Assembly (NCBI GenBank): GCA_910586125.1
Contig: CAJUHP010000024.1
Location: 1-52,022, forward strand
DNA from: an uncultured Lachnospiraceae bacterium
GTDB taxonomy: Bacteria > Bacillota > Clostridia > Lachnospirales > Lachnospiraceae
Direction of reading: 5' to 3'
Length of the DNA: 52,022 bases
The notes below the pieces were generated by a model. That model saw nothing but the letters and a program-made list of their open reading frames with translations. It did not search any database and had not been told where the DNA came from. Below, piece after piece: positions 34,242 through 43,238 of the stretch (position 1 is its first letter; each line of letters starts with the position of its first letter). A program made the position numbers and the translations under genes.

Positions 34242-35471
34242 CTATCCTTTCTGAGGGAACATATTCTGCAACATAAACTTCTTTACTCCTTTTAACGCAT
34301 CGCACTTACGTTGGTGAAGGGTGATGAGATAATCAAGATTTTCGATATATTCCCCAATTTTCTTTTGTTCTTCATATGAAGGTACTGGAATTATAATCGT
34401 TTTCATACCATCTATATCTATACTTTTTCCATCTCTAATACCATAAACGTGTGGTTTCAACAAAATATCAATAAAATGTTTTGATCTGAAAAAGGGATAA
34501 TAAAACCTTGAATCTGTATCTGCTCCATGAAACGTATGATAGGCAGGACTTATTACACCATCACTATTCGCCTTTTCCAGACCGCCTTCAAAAGAGCGAA
34601 GATGAACAATAAAATCATCTTTTTGTACCATTTTATATCCAGGCAAACTAGATTTATTATACTGTAAATTTCTGTCTGATTTTTCTCTTAAAATGGTGCC
34701 GCCCCCTTGAATTATTGTCAGGGGCGGAAGTTCTGGATGATTCTTTTCAGAATATTCCTCAAATACCTCCCCTAGCTTACGCTGTTCCCAATCGTCGATA
34801 AACCTGGCAAATCGTATCTCTGGATTTTTTTTATCGTTTTGCGGAAACATTTTTTGTAGCATATATTTTTTCAGTTCTATTATCTCGTCACACTTACGCT
34901 GATGAAGGGCGATGAGGTGATCGAGATTTGAAAAGAAAGCTCCAATTCTATCCTGCTCATCTTTATCACGGGGGAAAAAGAACTCCATTTGCTTGATCGC
35001 AGTACCAGAAGTAAGTGCCCTCGTTGTCATAGAACTTTTCTTAATCATTTCCAAACGAAAAGCAGCAGTAAAGAACACATATTGCTTAAATAAATTTGTT
35101 AGAGGATCCGTATTATTTGCTCGTCCACGCAACACAAAACCACTGAAAACCGTTGATTTTGGAGCGTCAAGCATAACTGATGGATACCCAATCTCCTCAA
35201 TTATTTCAGAAGTTCGCGTAAAAAATATGTCGCCTTGCCGCACTTCGTAATTTGAGATTTCATCAGGTGATAATGTGACTCTACCAAGCAAATCAGAGGC
35301 ATATAAACCTCGATTGTGAAATACATCTGTGAAATTCACAATAGGAGTTCCGCTTCCAAAAAATGACTTTCCCTTATTCAAACCATTCTTGAAGTCATAA
35401 TACTCTCCAACCTTACAATGTTCCCACACATCAGTGAACCCTTTGAACCTTACCCTGGGTGTACCTGCCAT
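34242..35471 (-). CDS. hsdS: Type I restriction specificity subunit (two target-recognition domains)
   Basis: 409 aa from the ATG at 35471 (GGGAGG seven bases upstream; a GTG at 35477 is too close to that site). Two target-recognition domains (about 5-165 and 215-375) are each followed by a conserved helix: HLIALHQRKCDEIIELKKYMLQKMFPQ and YLITLHQRKCDALKGVKKFMLQNMFPQ share the core LHQRKCD. This is the usual dimeric half-site layout and sets which sequence is methylated or cut. The recognition sequence cannot be read off. It overlaps hsdM by one codon. Confidence 0.95.
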   Translation of the reverse strand: MAGTPRVRFKGFTDVWEHCKVGEYYDFKNGLNKGKSFFGSGTPIVNFTDVFHNRGLYASDLLGRVTLSPDEISNYEVRQGDIFFTRTSEIIEEIGYPSVMLDAPKSTVFSGFVLRGRANNTDPLTNLFKQYVFFTAAFRLEMIKKSSMTTRALTSGTAIKQMEFFFPRDKDEQDRIGAFFSNLDHLIALHQRKCDEIIELKKYMLQKMFPQNDKKNPEIRFARFIDDWEQRKLGEVFEEYSEKNHPELPPLTIIQGGGTILREKSDRNLQYNKSSLPGYKMVQKDDFIVHLRSFEGGLEKANSDGVISPAYHTFHGADTDSRFYYPFFRSKHFIDILLKPHVYGIRDGKSIDIDGMKTIIIPVPSYEEQKKIGEYIENLDYLITLHQRKCDALKGVKKFMLQNMFPQKG

Positions 35472-35473
35472 TC

Positions 35474-37069
35474 TCACGCCTCCCTGAGAACATTAATAAA
35501 TTCATCAACAGCATCCTTTGTTTCAGAATCTGCAAAGCTCAATTCTTCAAGCATCTCCAACAACACATCATTTCCAGTCTTAATAGCCCTATCTGTTTCC
35601 CTTATTCGTTCGGAGAGCTGCCTGAGATCCACTTCCGTTTCTTCCTCACTGGTATCTACATACCTTGGAATATTCAGGTTATAATCATTATTCTTTATAT
35701 CTTCAAAAGATGCCAGATAGGCCAATTTATCAACAGGTTTTCTGTCATGGTATAATTCCAATACTCTGTCAATATGATCTTTGCGCATAACATTTTGCTT
35801 TTTTTCTTTTTCATACATCCTAGAGGCATCAATAAATAATACGTCTCTCCCCTCCCTGTGCTTTTTTAATACCACAATGCAAGTAGGAATGGAAGTATTA
35901 TAAAACATATTTGAAGGAAGCCCGATGACAGCATATATTGAGCCATTTTCAAGAAGTGTCTCTCTGATTGCTCCCTCTGCAGCGCCTCTAAATAAAACAC
36001 CATGCGGAAGGACAATAGCCATCGTACCAGTCTGTTTTAAATGGTAGAAGCCATGCAACAAAAAGGCATAATCTGCTTTTGACTTAGGTGCAAGTTTCCC
36101 GCCATAATCCATAAATCTCTCATCTTGCTTAAATCCTTCTGCAGCAGACCATTTTGCCGAGTACGGCGGATTCATCGTTACTACATCAAACTCTGTTTCC
36201 TCATCTGTGGGCCAGTCCGCATCAAGGGTATCCCCATTACGCAGGTTCTGGTTTTCGGGTAGGACTCCATGCAAGAACATATTCATACGCGCCAAATTAA
36301 AAGTTGATGGCATAAGTTCCTGGCCATAGTATTTAATATAGTCCGGCTCTTTTGAATAATTTCTACAGCTTAGCATCAAAGAACCAGAACCCATACATGC
36401 ATCATATACTTGTAATCCCTTTTTCTCTTCCTGTCCAGATATTGCAATCCTGCAAAGAATCTGCGCCGGTCCATGCGGGGTATAAAATTCTCCCGCTTTT
36501 TTGCCTGTTTCAGATGCAAACTGGCCTATCATATACTCATACGCATTACCAAGAACATCTCCCTCTGTGTGAATAATGTCCACACCATCCAATACCTTGA
36601 TGACTTCTGCAATAGTCGCACTCTGCTTCTGGTCGCCGGTCCCAAGTCTGTTTGAATACAAATCTACATCTGCAAACAGACCACCAAATAACGCATCCGA
36701 TTCTTCTATACGATTAAAAGCCTCCTGCAGCTTCTCTCTATTAAAAGAATTATTTTTTACCTTTTTTACCATACTTATATAAGTCATGTCAGGGTCAAGG
36801 GTATAATGTTTGGACTTCTTTAGCTCCGCTAATAGATCTTCAGCATCTTCTGAGTCCATTGCTTCTTCATACACACTCTGGGCTTCTTCAAGACTATCCG
36901 GACTTTCATCCTTAAGGAGATCATACACCTTTGATAAATACGAATCCGATAAATATTTATAAAAAATCAATCCCAAAAGATATGTCTTGTATTCATTTGC
37001 ATCCATTTTCCCTCTAAGTACATCTGCACCATTCCACAATACTTGCAATAAATCTTTCCCTTCCGCCAT
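35474..37069 (-). CDS. hsdM: Type I restriction-modification N6-adenine methyltransferase
   Basis: 531 aa. Helical N-terminal domain (HsdM_N, about 7-150), then the methyltransferase core with the SAM motif VYDACMGSGSLML (221-233) and the catalytic NPPY at 300-303, plus GEFYTPHGPAQIL before it. C-terminal part contains the conserved GVLFRGAAEGAIRETLLENG region. Two copies join HsdS to methylate adenine. The ATG lies two bases after the small S-like gene. Co-transcribed with it from the promoter at 37638-37666. Confidence 0.97.
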   Translation of the reverse strand: MAEGKDLLQVLWNGADVLRGKMDANEYKTYLLGLIFYKYLSDSYLSKVYDLLKDESPDSLEEAQSVYEEAMDSEDAEDLLAELKKSKHYTLDPDMTYISMVKKVKNNSFNREKLQEAFNRIEESDALFGGLFADVDLYSNRLGTGDQKQSATIAEVIKVLDGVDIIHTEGDVLGNAYEYMIGQFASETGKKAGEFYTPHGPAQILCRIAISGQEEKKGLQVYDACMGSGSLMLSCRNYSKEPDYIKYYGQELMPSTFNLARMNMFLHGVLPENQNLRNGDTLDADWPTDEETEFDVVTMNPPYSAKWSAAEGFKQDERFMDYGGKLAPKSKADYAFLLHGFYHLKQTGTMAIVLPHGVLFRGAAEGAIRETLLENGSIYAVIGLPSNMFYNTSIPTCIVVLKKHREGRDVLFIDASRMYEKEKKQNVMRKDHIDRVLELYHDRKPVDKLAYLASFEDIKNNDYNLNIPRYVDTSEEETEVDLRQLSERIRETDRAIKTGNDVLLEMLEELSFADSETKDAVDEFINVLREA

Positions 37070-37071
37070 TC

Positions 37072-37596
37072 TTAATCTTCCTCCATCCTTCGTATGAATG
37101 CCATCGTGAATTTTTTTACATCCTCTGCTTGCTTTACCATTAAATCATTTTGTATAATCGACTGCCTATATATGTTACCTATTAATACTTGTTTTTCTAT
37201 ATCCGGCAAAAAAAATTTTAGTTCCCCAATTGTTTTTATATTCAATTTTTTGACACTCAAGGTTGTCCCTTGATGGTACATCTCTATCTGCTGTTCAACG
37301 TCTTTCCCTTCATTAAACTGATAACAAAAATACCAAGGATAGATTTTTCCAGTATCAAAATCACACCTGAGAAAATTTGATGTAATACACTTCCTTTCTG
37401 TCTCCACTGAAATTGGAGAGCATTTTGACTTTATTAAATTTATAATACATCCTATATTTTCTTTAAATGTATTAATACTGTGCAGATCTTTTTCAAAATC
37501 CTCCGGAGTATATAATCCATCTATTTGTACTCTTATTCGTGTTGGATTTTTACCTAATGTAAACTGTACAATCTCATTTAAAGTGCTTGTTTCCAT
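37072..37596 (-). CDS. Small S-subunit-like protein (single-domain)
   Basis: 174 aa. The N-terminus (EIVQFTLGKNPTRIR) and the end (FFLPDIEKQVLIGNIYRQSII ... KQAEDVKKFTMAFIRR) resemble one target-recognition domain with its helix, as in short proteins annotated subunit S beside hsdM in Firmicutes. It is the first gene of the hsd operon. Two thoughts: it could be a separate half-S that swaps specificity, or a regulatory or inhibitory partner. Similarity was judged by eye only, so the family call is moderate. Confidence 0.65.
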   Translation of the reverse strand: METSTLNEIVQFTLGKNPTRIRVQIDGLYTPEDFEKDLHSINTFKENIGCIINLIKSKCSPISVETERKCITSNFLRCDFDTGKIYPWYFCYQFNEGKDVEQQIEMYHQGTTLSVKKLNIKTIGELKFFLPDIEKQVLIGNIYRQSIIQNDLMVKQAEDVKKFTMAFIRRMEED

Positions 37597-37613
37597 CCAG
37601 CTTCCCTTTTTAA

Positions 37614-37690
37614 GTAATTGAGTTAAATTACTTTTTAATGATACTCCCTGCTTTTGTGTCTGTCAATACGTAATTTAATTAAATTACGTA
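37614..37690. promoter_or_regulatory. hsd promoter flanked by twin operator palindromes
   Basis: On the minus strand TTGACA (37666-37661), 17 bases, TATCAT (37643-37638). A 24-bp perfect palindrome centred on TTAA lies directly upstream (37667-37690). Its core GTAATTTAATTAAATTAC (37670-37687) is matched at 16 of 18 positions by GTAATTGAGTTAAATTAC (37614-37631), which lies just past the -10, at the transcription start. Two operators around one promoter suggest cooperative repression. No linked regulator gene is intact. Confidence 0.8.
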
Positions 37691-37853
37691 ATTTATAAAT
37701 ATTTTTGTTCACTTTCAATCAACAAACAACACCAAATCTAAAGTGTCCCAAAAACTTTTAACGAAATCCCCTTGTAAATTGTTAATAAGGTATGCAAATT
37801 TTAGTCCACTCTCCTTACCTCCAGTATGATTATTTCTTACCAAAAGACAAAAT

Positions 37854-37953
37854 AAAAGGCTGTCGCAAAACTCAGATAAAACACAAAATATGGCTGTGCC
37901 AGCTTATGCATGGATACCATACTTTGTATAAAATCTTCGTTTTGCAACAGCCC
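37854..37953. mobile_element. MITE-like palindromic element, right copy (inverted)
   Basis: AAAAGGCTGTCGCAAAAC opens the element and GTTTTGCAACAGCCC closes it. Read on the minus strand, it is about 90% identical to the copy at 30943-31049, including the TATCCATGCA and GGCACAGCCATATTTTGTG blocks. Together the copies frame a stretch of about 6.8 kb. Confidence 0.8.
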
Positions 37954-37995
37954 ATCCGAAATCCTTATCCCTGCATTTTTTCCTATCCCACTCCG

Positions 37996-38100
37996 TTAGA
38001 TTGTATCAATCAGGCAACTCTCTCCCTGCTCCCATTTAGAAACTGTTTGTCGCACAACGTTTGTTTGTCGCACGACGTTCAGCTTGACAGCAAGCTCTTA
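37996..38100 (-). pseudogene. Relic of an XRE-type DNA-binding protein
   Basis: The minus-strand frame from 38097 to a stop at 37996-37998 reads ELAVKLNVVRQT, then NVVRQTVSKWEQGESC. This matches the recognition helix of HTH_3 proteins (LNVVRQTVSKWEQG). NVVRQT occurs twice because of an 18-bp tandem duplication (GTTTGTCGCACAACGTTT then GTTTGTCGCACGACGTTC on the plus strand, 38044-38079). An in-frame TAA lies directly upstream, so there is no start and the gene is broken. Confidence 0.75.
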
Positions 38101-38232
38101 TTGATCGCCATGTATAGGAAAACACGAAAACAACAGGCCATTCCGTGGCCACACTCTGAATTTTTTGCTGGGCCATTGGCCAGCGAGAGTGAGTCTTCCA
38201 TCCGCCTCTGACCTTCCAAAGCCTATTTTATA

Positions 38233-39015
38233 TTACCCCAGCGCCACATCCAGCGCCATCATGACCGTAAAACCGGCTGCAAACAGAACGCTCCCCACAT
38301 TGGAATGCTTCCCTTCCGACATCTCCGGAATCAATTCCTCCACGACCACATAGATCATGGCTCCAGCCGCAAAACTCAGAAGATACGGCAGAAACGGAAC
38401 CACCAAACCGGCTGCCATAATTGTGACCGCCGCACCCACTGGTTCCACCGCACCGGAAAGCACTCCATACAAAAACGCTTTTCCCTGCCCGGCGCCCTCC
38501 GCGCGCAAAGGCATGGAGATGATGGCGCCCTCTGGGAAATTCTGGATAGCAATTCCCAGGGAAAGCGCCAGCGCCCCCATCGCAGTGATTCCCTCATTGC
38601 CGGAAAGCCACCCGGCATAGACCACCCCCACAGCCATTCCCTCCGGCAGATTGTGAAGCGCCACCGCCAACACAAGCATAGCCCTCCTGGAAAGATGACT
38701 GCCCGGTCCTTCCGCCTGACCGCTGTTCAGATGCAGATGCGGGACCATCCGATCCAAAAACAGAAGAAACAGGATGCCGGCCCAAAATCCGGCTGCCGCA
38801 GGTACGAACGCCCACTGTCCCATCGCACCTGACTGCTCCATCGCCGGAACCAGAAGGCTCCAGATCGAGGCCGCCACCATAACGCCAGCCGCAAATCCTG
38901 TCAAAGCTCTCTGTACAAAAAGATTTTTCTGCTCTCTTAAGAAAAATACACTGGCCGAACCCAACACGGTTCCCCAAAAGGGGAGCAATATTCCGACGAT
39001 CCCTTCACCCTGCAC
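38233..39015 (-). CDS. ZIP-family metal transporter (ZupT/GufA type)
   Basis: 260 aa, about eight membrane helices. Metal-site motifs: VALHNLPEGMAVGVVYAG in helix 4 and IAIQNFPEGAIISMPLRAEG in helix 5, the hallmark of ZIP transporters that import zinc or other divalent metals. There is a His-rich loop (PHLHLNSG). Start: GTG at 39015 with AGGAGG eight bases upstream. Single gene next to the restriction island's right border. Confidence 0.9.
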   Translation of the reverse strand: MQGEGIVGILLPFWGTVLGSASVFFLREQKNLFVQRALTGFAAGVMVAASIWSLLVPAMEQSGAMGQWAFVPAAAGFWAGILFLLFLDRMVPHLHLNSGQAEGPGSHLSRRAMLVLAVALHNLPEGMAVGVVYAGWLSGNEGITAMGALALSLGIAIQNFPEGAIISMPLRAEGAGQGKAFLYGVLSGAVEPVGAAVTIMAAGLVVPFLPYLLSFAAGAMIYVVVEELIPEMSEGKHSNVGSVLFAAGFTVMMALDVALG

Positions 39016-39052
39016 TCCTGCTTCCTCCTGTCAGATTTCCTGATACCATTCA

Positions 39053-40093
39053 TTATGGATTTTCTGACTCTTTTCTATACACTTTTGTTATGCTGTTTTT
39101 ACGCCGGGTAGAAATCAGAACATACAATACAGCCCATGCGATACTGTGAAGGGCCAGAATCGCAATATCTTTTACCGCCACTGCCATATTTCCGGCAGAC
39201 AGGGCCATAATACCTTCAAAGGCAGGTTGTGACGGGACCATACCGCATATTACGGCCGGCAGTCCATGTACCCCGGTCAGCGAGCACAGAATGGGTACGG
39301 CCAAAAACAGCAGCATGACGATTTTGATATACACCACCCCAATCATCAAGCCCTCAGAAAATTTGCCGATAAACAAACCAATCAGGGCGGCGACAAAGGA
39401 GGAAAGAACAATCAATGCCAGCATCATCCCAAAATTCTGCCAGGACAATTGAAAACAGAGGCACGCTGTCACGACAGACGATAGACTGCCAAAGAGAAAT
39501 CCCACCGCCATCTTCTGCAAAATATACTGGCTGGGCGTCATGGGCAGGACTTCGTTGACAAAGGCCACGCCGTCCTCTTTCTCGGAAATGATGTTCATCG
39601 TGTTAAAGGTGCAGCCCATAAACATAGCGATGATCAGCACAGCGGGAATAAAGATGCCTTGCAGATTTTCCAAAATGTCCGGGCGCTCCCGTATTATCAC
39701 TTCCGCCTGCTCAGCGGTCTTTCGCTGCTCATAAAGGGACAAAAGCGTGGCGGCCGCCTGTTGGAAAATCTCCAATTCATCCCCGGCAACTGCGGTTTTC
39801 AAGCTGTCTCCGTCCGCCCTCACGCCGATGACATTGGTGGATGGTTCATTGACAGCAGCAGTCCATTCGTCCTGCGTCGCATAGGCTGTCACCGGTCCAT
39901 ACCGCTCCAGCCATGTGACGGTCTGCAAAGATAAATCGTTCTCCAGCACGCAAAAATGCAGTTCTCCCAAGCTGGACATATCCATCGAACCCATAAAATT
40001 CAGCGCAGCAGCGACCAGAATAGGCAGCAGGAATGTCATCAGGCAAAATTTATCCCGCAGAACACTTTTCATCTGATATTTTAAGCCTCTCAC
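39053..40093 (-). CDS. ABC-2 type permease
   Basis: 346 aa. TM1 about 17-35, a large extracytoplasmic loop (about 36-145), then five further helices (about 150-335). The layout is the ABC-2 exporter type. The start is GTG at 40093 with GGAGGG seven bases upstream. Gene order ATPase-permease-permease, all overlapping or close; this is the second permease and probably pairs with the one at 40097. Confidence 0.88.
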   Translation of the reverse strand: MRGLKYQMKSVLRDKFCLMTFLLPILVAAALNFMGSMDMSSLGELHFCVLENDLSLQTVTWLERYGPVTAYATQDEWTAAVNEPSTNVIGVRADGDSLKTAVAGDELEIFQQAAATLLSLYEQRKTAEQAEVIIRERPDILENLQGIFIPAVLIIAMFMGCTFNTMNIISEKEDGVAFVNEVLPMTPSQYILQKMAVGFLFGSLSSVVTACLCFQLSWQNFGMMLALIVLSSFVAALIGLFIGKFSEGLMIGVVYIKIVMLLFLAVPILCSLTGVHGLPAVICGMVPSQPAFEGIMALSAGNMAVAVKDIAILALHSIAWAVLYVLISTRRKNSITKVYRKESENP

Positions 40094-40096
40094 GCC

Positions 40097-41089
40097 TCAT
40101 CCCTCCTTTCCGATCTCCCGGCCAAACACAAACTGCACCGCTGAGAACAGCACCACGATCATGCCGGCAGAGCCGACATAATAGGCCGGTGAAATGGCCG
40201 TTGCGAAATAGGCATTTTTCAGTCCCATGTAAACGTGATAAAACGGGTGATAGCCAATCCAGTCAAGCTTGACCGGTGTATTGGCGGATAGAAATACAGG
40301 AGTCGCGGCAAAAATCGCAATCACCAGATAGGCCAGGGTGAATTGCCGAAAATCTTTTAATATCAGAGCGCAGAACAAGCCCACCAAGGCCATGATAAGA
40401 GACAAAATAGCCGTTTGCACTAGAACGGCAGGAAGTACCGCCGCTCCGTCCGACAATCCCACATTCAGCAGGGTGAGAAGCACCGCAAAGACCAGATCCG
40501 AGAGCAGGAACACCGCCAATTTGGACAGCAGAAACCAAGTTTTCCGCAGCGGGAGAATCGCGTGAACACGTATCACTCCCATTCCCTTTTCCTTGAACAG
40601 CACGGCGGCAATCCCCAAAAAACCCACAGCGGCCAGCTCAAAAAACAGAAGCTCGCAGGTGATTTCTTTCCTCGATTTTTGTTCCGGCGTATTTATGCCG
40701 AGTATTTCCGGGGAATAATTGCCAGAGGGCCGCAGCAGGGACAGCGCGTAGTCGATCCGGTGGTTGTCGATGCGCTCTGCCCCTGCGTAAAGTACCACCT
40801 GCACATTCCCGGCACTGACATCCAGCCCCACGCCGTTGGCATCGTCCAGCAGAATGCTGTCCATTGCCTCCATTGATGAAACGGTTTGTACTAAGGGCGA
40901 TTTTTCCGTCTGCGTCCCGGCAGGGTCATACAGATACACATGATAGGGCTCCATCTGCATAAAGCGGATATAGCCCAAGTTCACATAAGCCGTATAGAGC
41001 GCCAGAAACCCGATTGCCATGAAAAAGAATTTCCCTGACGCCAACATTCGGCAATCTTTTTTGAACAGGGCGCAAAAGCCTTTTCCCAT
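40097..41089 (-). CDS. ABC-2 type permease
   Basis: 330 aa from the ATG at 41089; the TTG three bases earlier is less likely because GGAGG is eight bases from the ATG. TM1 about 20-40, extracytoplasmic loop about 45-155, then five helices. It overlaps the ATPase stop (TGATG). Partner of the permease downstream; substrate unknown, likely an antimicrobial or lipid. Confidence 0.88.
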   Translation of the reverse strand: MGKGFCALFKKDCRMLASGKFFFMAIGFLALYTAYVNLGYIRFMQMEPYHVYLYDPAGTQTEKSPLVQTVSSMEAMDSILLDDANGVGLDVSAGNVQVVLYAGAERIDNHRIDYALSLLRPSGNYSPEILGINTPEQKSRKEITCELLFFELAAVGFLGIAAVLFKEKGMGVIRVHAILPLRKTWFLLSKLAVFLLSDLVFAVLLTLLNVGLSDGAAVLPAVLVQTAILSLIMALVGLFCALILKDFRQFTLAYLVIAIFAATPVFLSANTPVKLDWIGYHPFYHVYMGLKNAYFATAISPAYYVGSAGMIVVLFSAVQFVFGREIGKEG

Positions 41090-41937
41090 CAAGACAGCCT
41101 CCTTCCCGTGTACTGGATGAACATGTCCTCCAGGGTCGGTTCCTGGGAGTGGATGCTGATGATCTCGTCATGGGCAAAAGGAATGCCTGCCTCCAGCTCT
41201 GAAGACTCCATGGTTTTTGTTTCCCTCTTTCCCTGACACAGATAGTCGATCACAACCCGGTGATTGCTGTTTTTCTCTTTCAGCCGCTTCGGTGTGTCCA
41301 GAGCTACCAGATTTCCGTTGGAGATGAACGCCACCCGGTCGCAAAGAAGATCCGCGTCCACCATGTTGTGGGTGGTGACAAAAACCGTTGTCCCTTTTTT
41401 CCGCTCTTGTTCAATGATTTTTCGGAACAGCACCGCGCCGGAGGGGTCGAGGCCGCTGGTCGGTTCATCCAAAAACAGCAGCCGGGGATTGCTTATCAGC
41501 GCCCGTGCCATGCTTACCCGCTGACGCATCCCTTTGGAGTAGGAGGACACCGGTTTTTTCAGAAAATCCGGCTTGCATTCCAGTGTGTCCAACAGCTCCC
41601 CCACATCCCGCCGCTGCTCCCTGGGATAGAACGAGGCAAAGTAACTCAGATTTTCTATGGCGCTCAAGTTTGCATACAGGTAGGGGAACTCAAACAGGAC
41701 GCCGATCTTCTGAAAAAACTCTTTGCCTTGAGCGGCAGAAATATCCTGGCCGAACAGGGACACGCTTCCGCTATAGCTCTTCAATATTCCTGTGAGTATC
41801 TTCTGTGTTGTGGATTTCCCGGATCCATTCGGCCCCAGAAAGCCGAATATTTCCCCGTCTTCCACCGTGAAATTCAGGCCGTGAAGAGCCTGCCTGTCTT
41901 TGCTGTAGGAGAACATCAGATTTCTGACCTCGATCAC
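41089..41937 (-). CDS. ABC transporter ATP-binding protein
   Basis: 282 aa. Walker A GPNGSGKST (35-43), Q-loop region, signature SSYSKGMRQRVS (131-142), Walker B LLFLDEPTSGLDP, and the H-loop VTTHNM. C-terminal extension of about 60 residues typical of drug-exporter ATPases. GTG start at 41937 overlaps the stop codon of the 49-aa gene. Powers the two permeases. Confidence 0.95.
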   Translation of the reverse strand: MIEVRNLMFSYSKDRQALHGLNFTVEDGEIFGFLGPNGSGKSTTQKILTGILKSYSGSVSLFGQDISAAQGKEFFQKIGVLFEFPYLYANLSAIENLSYFASFYPREQRRDVGELLDTLECKPDFLKKPVSSYSKGMRQRVSMARALISNPRLLFLDEPTSGLDPSGAVLFRKIIEQERKKGTTVFVTTHNMVDADLLCDRVAFISNGNLVALDTPKRLKEKNSNHRVVIDYLCQGKRETKTMESSELEAGIPFAHDEIISIHSQEPTLEDMFIQYTGRRLS

Positions 41938-42083
41938 TCGTCGTCACCCCACTTTCCCCGCTGATTCTTCTGCTCCTGCTGGCGCTTGTTCCACCATTTG
42001 ATAAATTTGAGCTTGAGGAAGACAGAGATCATCAGCACTGTCACAATTGCCAGCCACCCGTACCACGATAAACCGAAAAACAT
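41934..42083 (-). CDS. Small membrane protein, 49 aa, in the ABC exporter operon
   Basis: Begins MFFGLSWYGWLAIVTVLMIS, one membrane helix (about 8-26), then a basic cytosolic tail (LKLKFIKWWNKRQQEQK). AGGAGG lies just upstream. Its stop overlaps the ATPase GTG. A tiny conserved-looking helix protein at the head of an ABC operon may help assemble or regulate the exporter or the kinase upstream. Function unknown. Confidence 0.8.
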   Translation of the reverse strand: MFFGLSWYGWLAIVTVLMISVFLKLKFIKWWNKRQQEQKNQRGKWGDDE

Positions 42084-42167
42084 AAAAAACCCTCCTGATC
42101 TGTGATACGGAGAGTTTAGGTATGTGGTGTGAAAGAGAGGTGAGGCCGCTGTGAAATCCGGGTGAAA

Positions 42168-43238
42168 TTAGTCTGCGGCAGGGATGGAGAAATAAAACCG
42201 CACTCCGTCCGCTTGGTTTTCCACGCCATAGGGTAAATTTTGCATGGATAGGATCTGCGCCACAATAGACAGCCCCAGCCCGGAACCGCTGTATTTTGCG
42301 CTGCTGTCCCGATAGAATTTTACCCAGATTTTGGATAGGGCGTTTTCGGGAATCGTTTTGCCTTGATTAAAGAGAGAAAAGTGTATCATTCCAGTGTCTG
42401 CTGCCAGCTTCATCTGCAGAATACCGCCAGGAGATATATTTTTCTTGGCGTTAATAATCAGGTTGTCCAAAACCTGCTCCATGCGCCGCCGGTCTGTCCG
42501 CACGAAAACCTTCTGTTCCGGCAGCTCATATTGCAGCTCAAAATCTGTGTCCGGAGCATCAATCAAAAGCCGGCCAGCTACGGTTTCCACCAGTTCCACA
42601 AAGTCAAACCGCGTGACATTCAGCTCTGCGGCCCCGCTTTCCAAGGCCGACAAATCCAGCAGGGTTATAATCAGGTTATTCATGTGCTCCACTTCGGAAA
42701 TGATGACTTGGGTATATTTCTGTTTTTTGACCTCGTCTGTCTCGTCCTGCAATCCGTCGGCGTAAGCCCGGATAATACCCAGCGGCGTTTTCATTTCATG
42801 GGATAGACTATCTACCAACTCCTTGCGCTCGGCCAATAAAGCCTTCTCTTTTTTCACCTCTTTTTCAAGCTTTGTATTGGCGTCCTCCAGACGGGCAAGC
42901 GTCTGCTGAAGATTTTCAGCCATCGTGTTTAGACTGGCGGACAGCTCCCCAAATTCATCTGTTGATACCAGGTCGCAGGGAGCCGAAAAATCCAGGTCGG
43001 CCATCCGTTTTGCAGAAGCGTTCAGCTTGGAAATCGGTTTTGTGATAAAGCGGCTCATGAAAAAATCCATGCCCAAGACCAGCAGCACGATGAACCCCAA
43101 CCAGACCAAGAGCGAGATATCCTCACTGACAGACAGTTCCGTGGAGAGAATATAAGAAAATATCAGCGCTCCCCCCGCCAACTTGGAGAGAAGCATCATT
43201 TTTTTCCGCACGGTGCAGAGAGAAAACAATTCTTTCAT
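42168..43238 (-). CDS. Sensor histidine kinase, intramembrane-sensing type
   Basis: 356 aa. Two membrane helices (about 14-32 and 42-62) with only ~9 residues between them, so it lacks an extracellular sensor. HAMP about 60-115, HisKA with His147 in VDSLSHEMKTPLGII, and HATPase with NLIINAKKNIS and GSGLGLSI. Kinases of this build usually sense through an adjacent ABC transporter, as in antimicrobial peptide resistance. The ABC operon lies directly downstream. Confidence 0.93.
   Translation of the reverse strand: MKELFSLCTVRKKMMLLSKLAGGALIFSYILSTELSVSEDISLLVWLGFIVLLVLGMDFFMSRFITKPISKLNASAKRMADLDFSAPCDLVSTDEFGELSASLNTMAENLQQTLARLEDANTKLEKEVKKEKALLAERKELVDSLSHEMKTPLGIIRAYADGLQDETDEVKKQKYTQVIISEVEHMNNLIITLLDLSALESGAAELNVTRFDFVELVETVAGRLLIDAPDTDFELQYELPEQKVFVRTDRRRMEQVLDNLIINAKKNISPGGILQMKLAADTGMIHFSLFNQGKTIPENALSKIWVKFYRDSSAKYSGSGLGLSIVAQILSMQNLPYGVENQADGVRFYFSIPAAD

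Noticed and set aside
34242..35471. Phase-variable inversion within hsdS
   Set aside because: The two LHQRKCD regions are direct, not inverted, repeats and no recombinase gene is near.
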